In this document: positions 63,858 to 64,000 of the stretch, in pieces
Numbering within the stretch: the first letter of the stretch is position 1
Layout of the letters: each line of letters starts with the position of its first letter
Assembly: GCA_019114985.1 (NCBI GenBank)
Contig: DXEM01000034.1
Coordinates: forward strand, 48,676-112,675
DNA from: Candidatus Anaerostipes excrementavium
Lineage (GTDB): Bacteria; Bacillota; Clostridia; Lachnospirales; Lachnospiraceae
Direction of reading: 5' to 3'
Length of the DNA: 64,000 nt
Notes under the pieces: model-generated
Told to the model about the DNA's origin: nothing
The model's database searches: none
The model's input: the letters and a program-made list of their open reading frames with translations, nothing else
Translations under genes and position numbers: made by a program

Positions 63858-64000
63858 TTATTTCATAGAAAACTCCGTTCCTATGAAATAAAACGCTCCG
63901 CGAGGGCGCAAAATGTCCGGTGGACATTTGCTCTGCGCCGACCGGAGTGGAACGAAGACGCACTGCGGCGATGTGGAAAATGTCGCTGAAGCGACCCGCC
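63858..64000 (-). repeat. Dispersed repeat, copy 2 (inverted, runs off window)
   Basis: Reverse-complement copy of the block at 50011-50102: TTTATTTCATAG...CTATGAAATAA, CGCTCCGCGAG and GTCGCTGAAGCGAC are shared. This copy has an extra segment of about 50 bp containing the hairpin AAATGTCC-GGTG-GACATTT (near 63912-63930). It ends at the window edge. Confidence 0.82.

Overview
The window looks like chromosome from an anaerobic, low-GC, Gram-positive gut-type Firmicute, most like a Lachnospiraceae relative (inference). Supporting signs are A/G-rich Shine-Dalgarno sites, TTGACA-17-TATAAT promoters, Gram-positive LexA boxes, a YtvI-type membrane protein, a clostridial 2-hydroxyacyl-CoA dehydratase/activase fusion, selenium-type molybdenum hydroxylase maturation genes, PTS sugar loci and ferredoxin-type oxidoreductases. 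I found no rRNA, tRNA, CRISPR array or intact transposase.

Layout. 1-5.0 kb: the end of an RpiR/SIS regulator, then a beta-glucoside PTS EIIBCA with its phospho-beta-glucosidase, a TIGR04076-like protein and a small membrane protein. 5.0-6.5 kb: ogt and a Rpn-like nuclease gene on the minus strand. 6.7-8.3 kb: an accessory cluster (TPR protein, truncated XRE repressor, ankyrin protein). 8.5-14 kb: the giant activase/dehydratase fusion, a MarR regulator overlapping it by 83 bp, and a PAP2 phosphatase. 14-16.6 kb: a TetR regulator divergent from an internally deleted ftsH pseudogene, then a CmpB-like membrane protein. 16.6-22.1 kb: a GntR regulator divergent from a PTS EIIBC and three hydrolases (SGNH esterase, polysaccharide deacetylase, HSL-type esterase). 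22.2-27 kb: a LexA-controlled Y-family polymerase with YolD, YtvI-like protein, flavodoxin lipoprotein, DUF4405 protein and cupin.

27.0-33.5 kb is the most unusual part. Two near-identical terminator hairpins bracket about 6.4 kb: a group IIC-intron-like 5' fragment, a strong promoter with an inverted repeat, three tandem sirtuin paralogues of the SirTM type (catalytic His replaced by Gln or Glu; the third has an amber stop), an HD-domain hydrolase, nicotinamidase, nicotinate phosphoribosyltransferase and NAD synthetase. Together these encode NAD+ consumption plus nearly the whole route that rebuilds NAD+ from nicotinamide.

33.5-36.9 kb: two MATE exporters and a MarR regulator with paired operators. 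36.9-46 kb: a molybdenum cofactor and selenium-dependent molybdenum hydroxylase maturation cluster (MoaA, MOSC-MogA fusion, ModBCA, MoeA-like protein, ModE-like regulator, YqeB-cysteine desulfurase fusion, YqeC-XdhC fusion) with a ModE-like operator. The hydroxylase itself is not in the window. 46-52.3 kb: orphan nucleotidyltransferase, MATE plus TetR, Rrf2 divergent from an EFR1-type flavoprotein, a hairpin-rich dispersed repeat, nitroreductase and SstT. 52.4-60.7 kb: a two-component system with its ABC exporter, then a hybrid histidine kinase with an Hpt protein. 60.7-64 kb: azlCD, a MerR-type promoter driving an aldo/keto reductase with Fe-S domains, truA, and a second inverted copy of the dispersed repeat.

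Most regulators sit beside palindromes that overlap recognisable promoters, so regulation can be read from the DNA at many loci.
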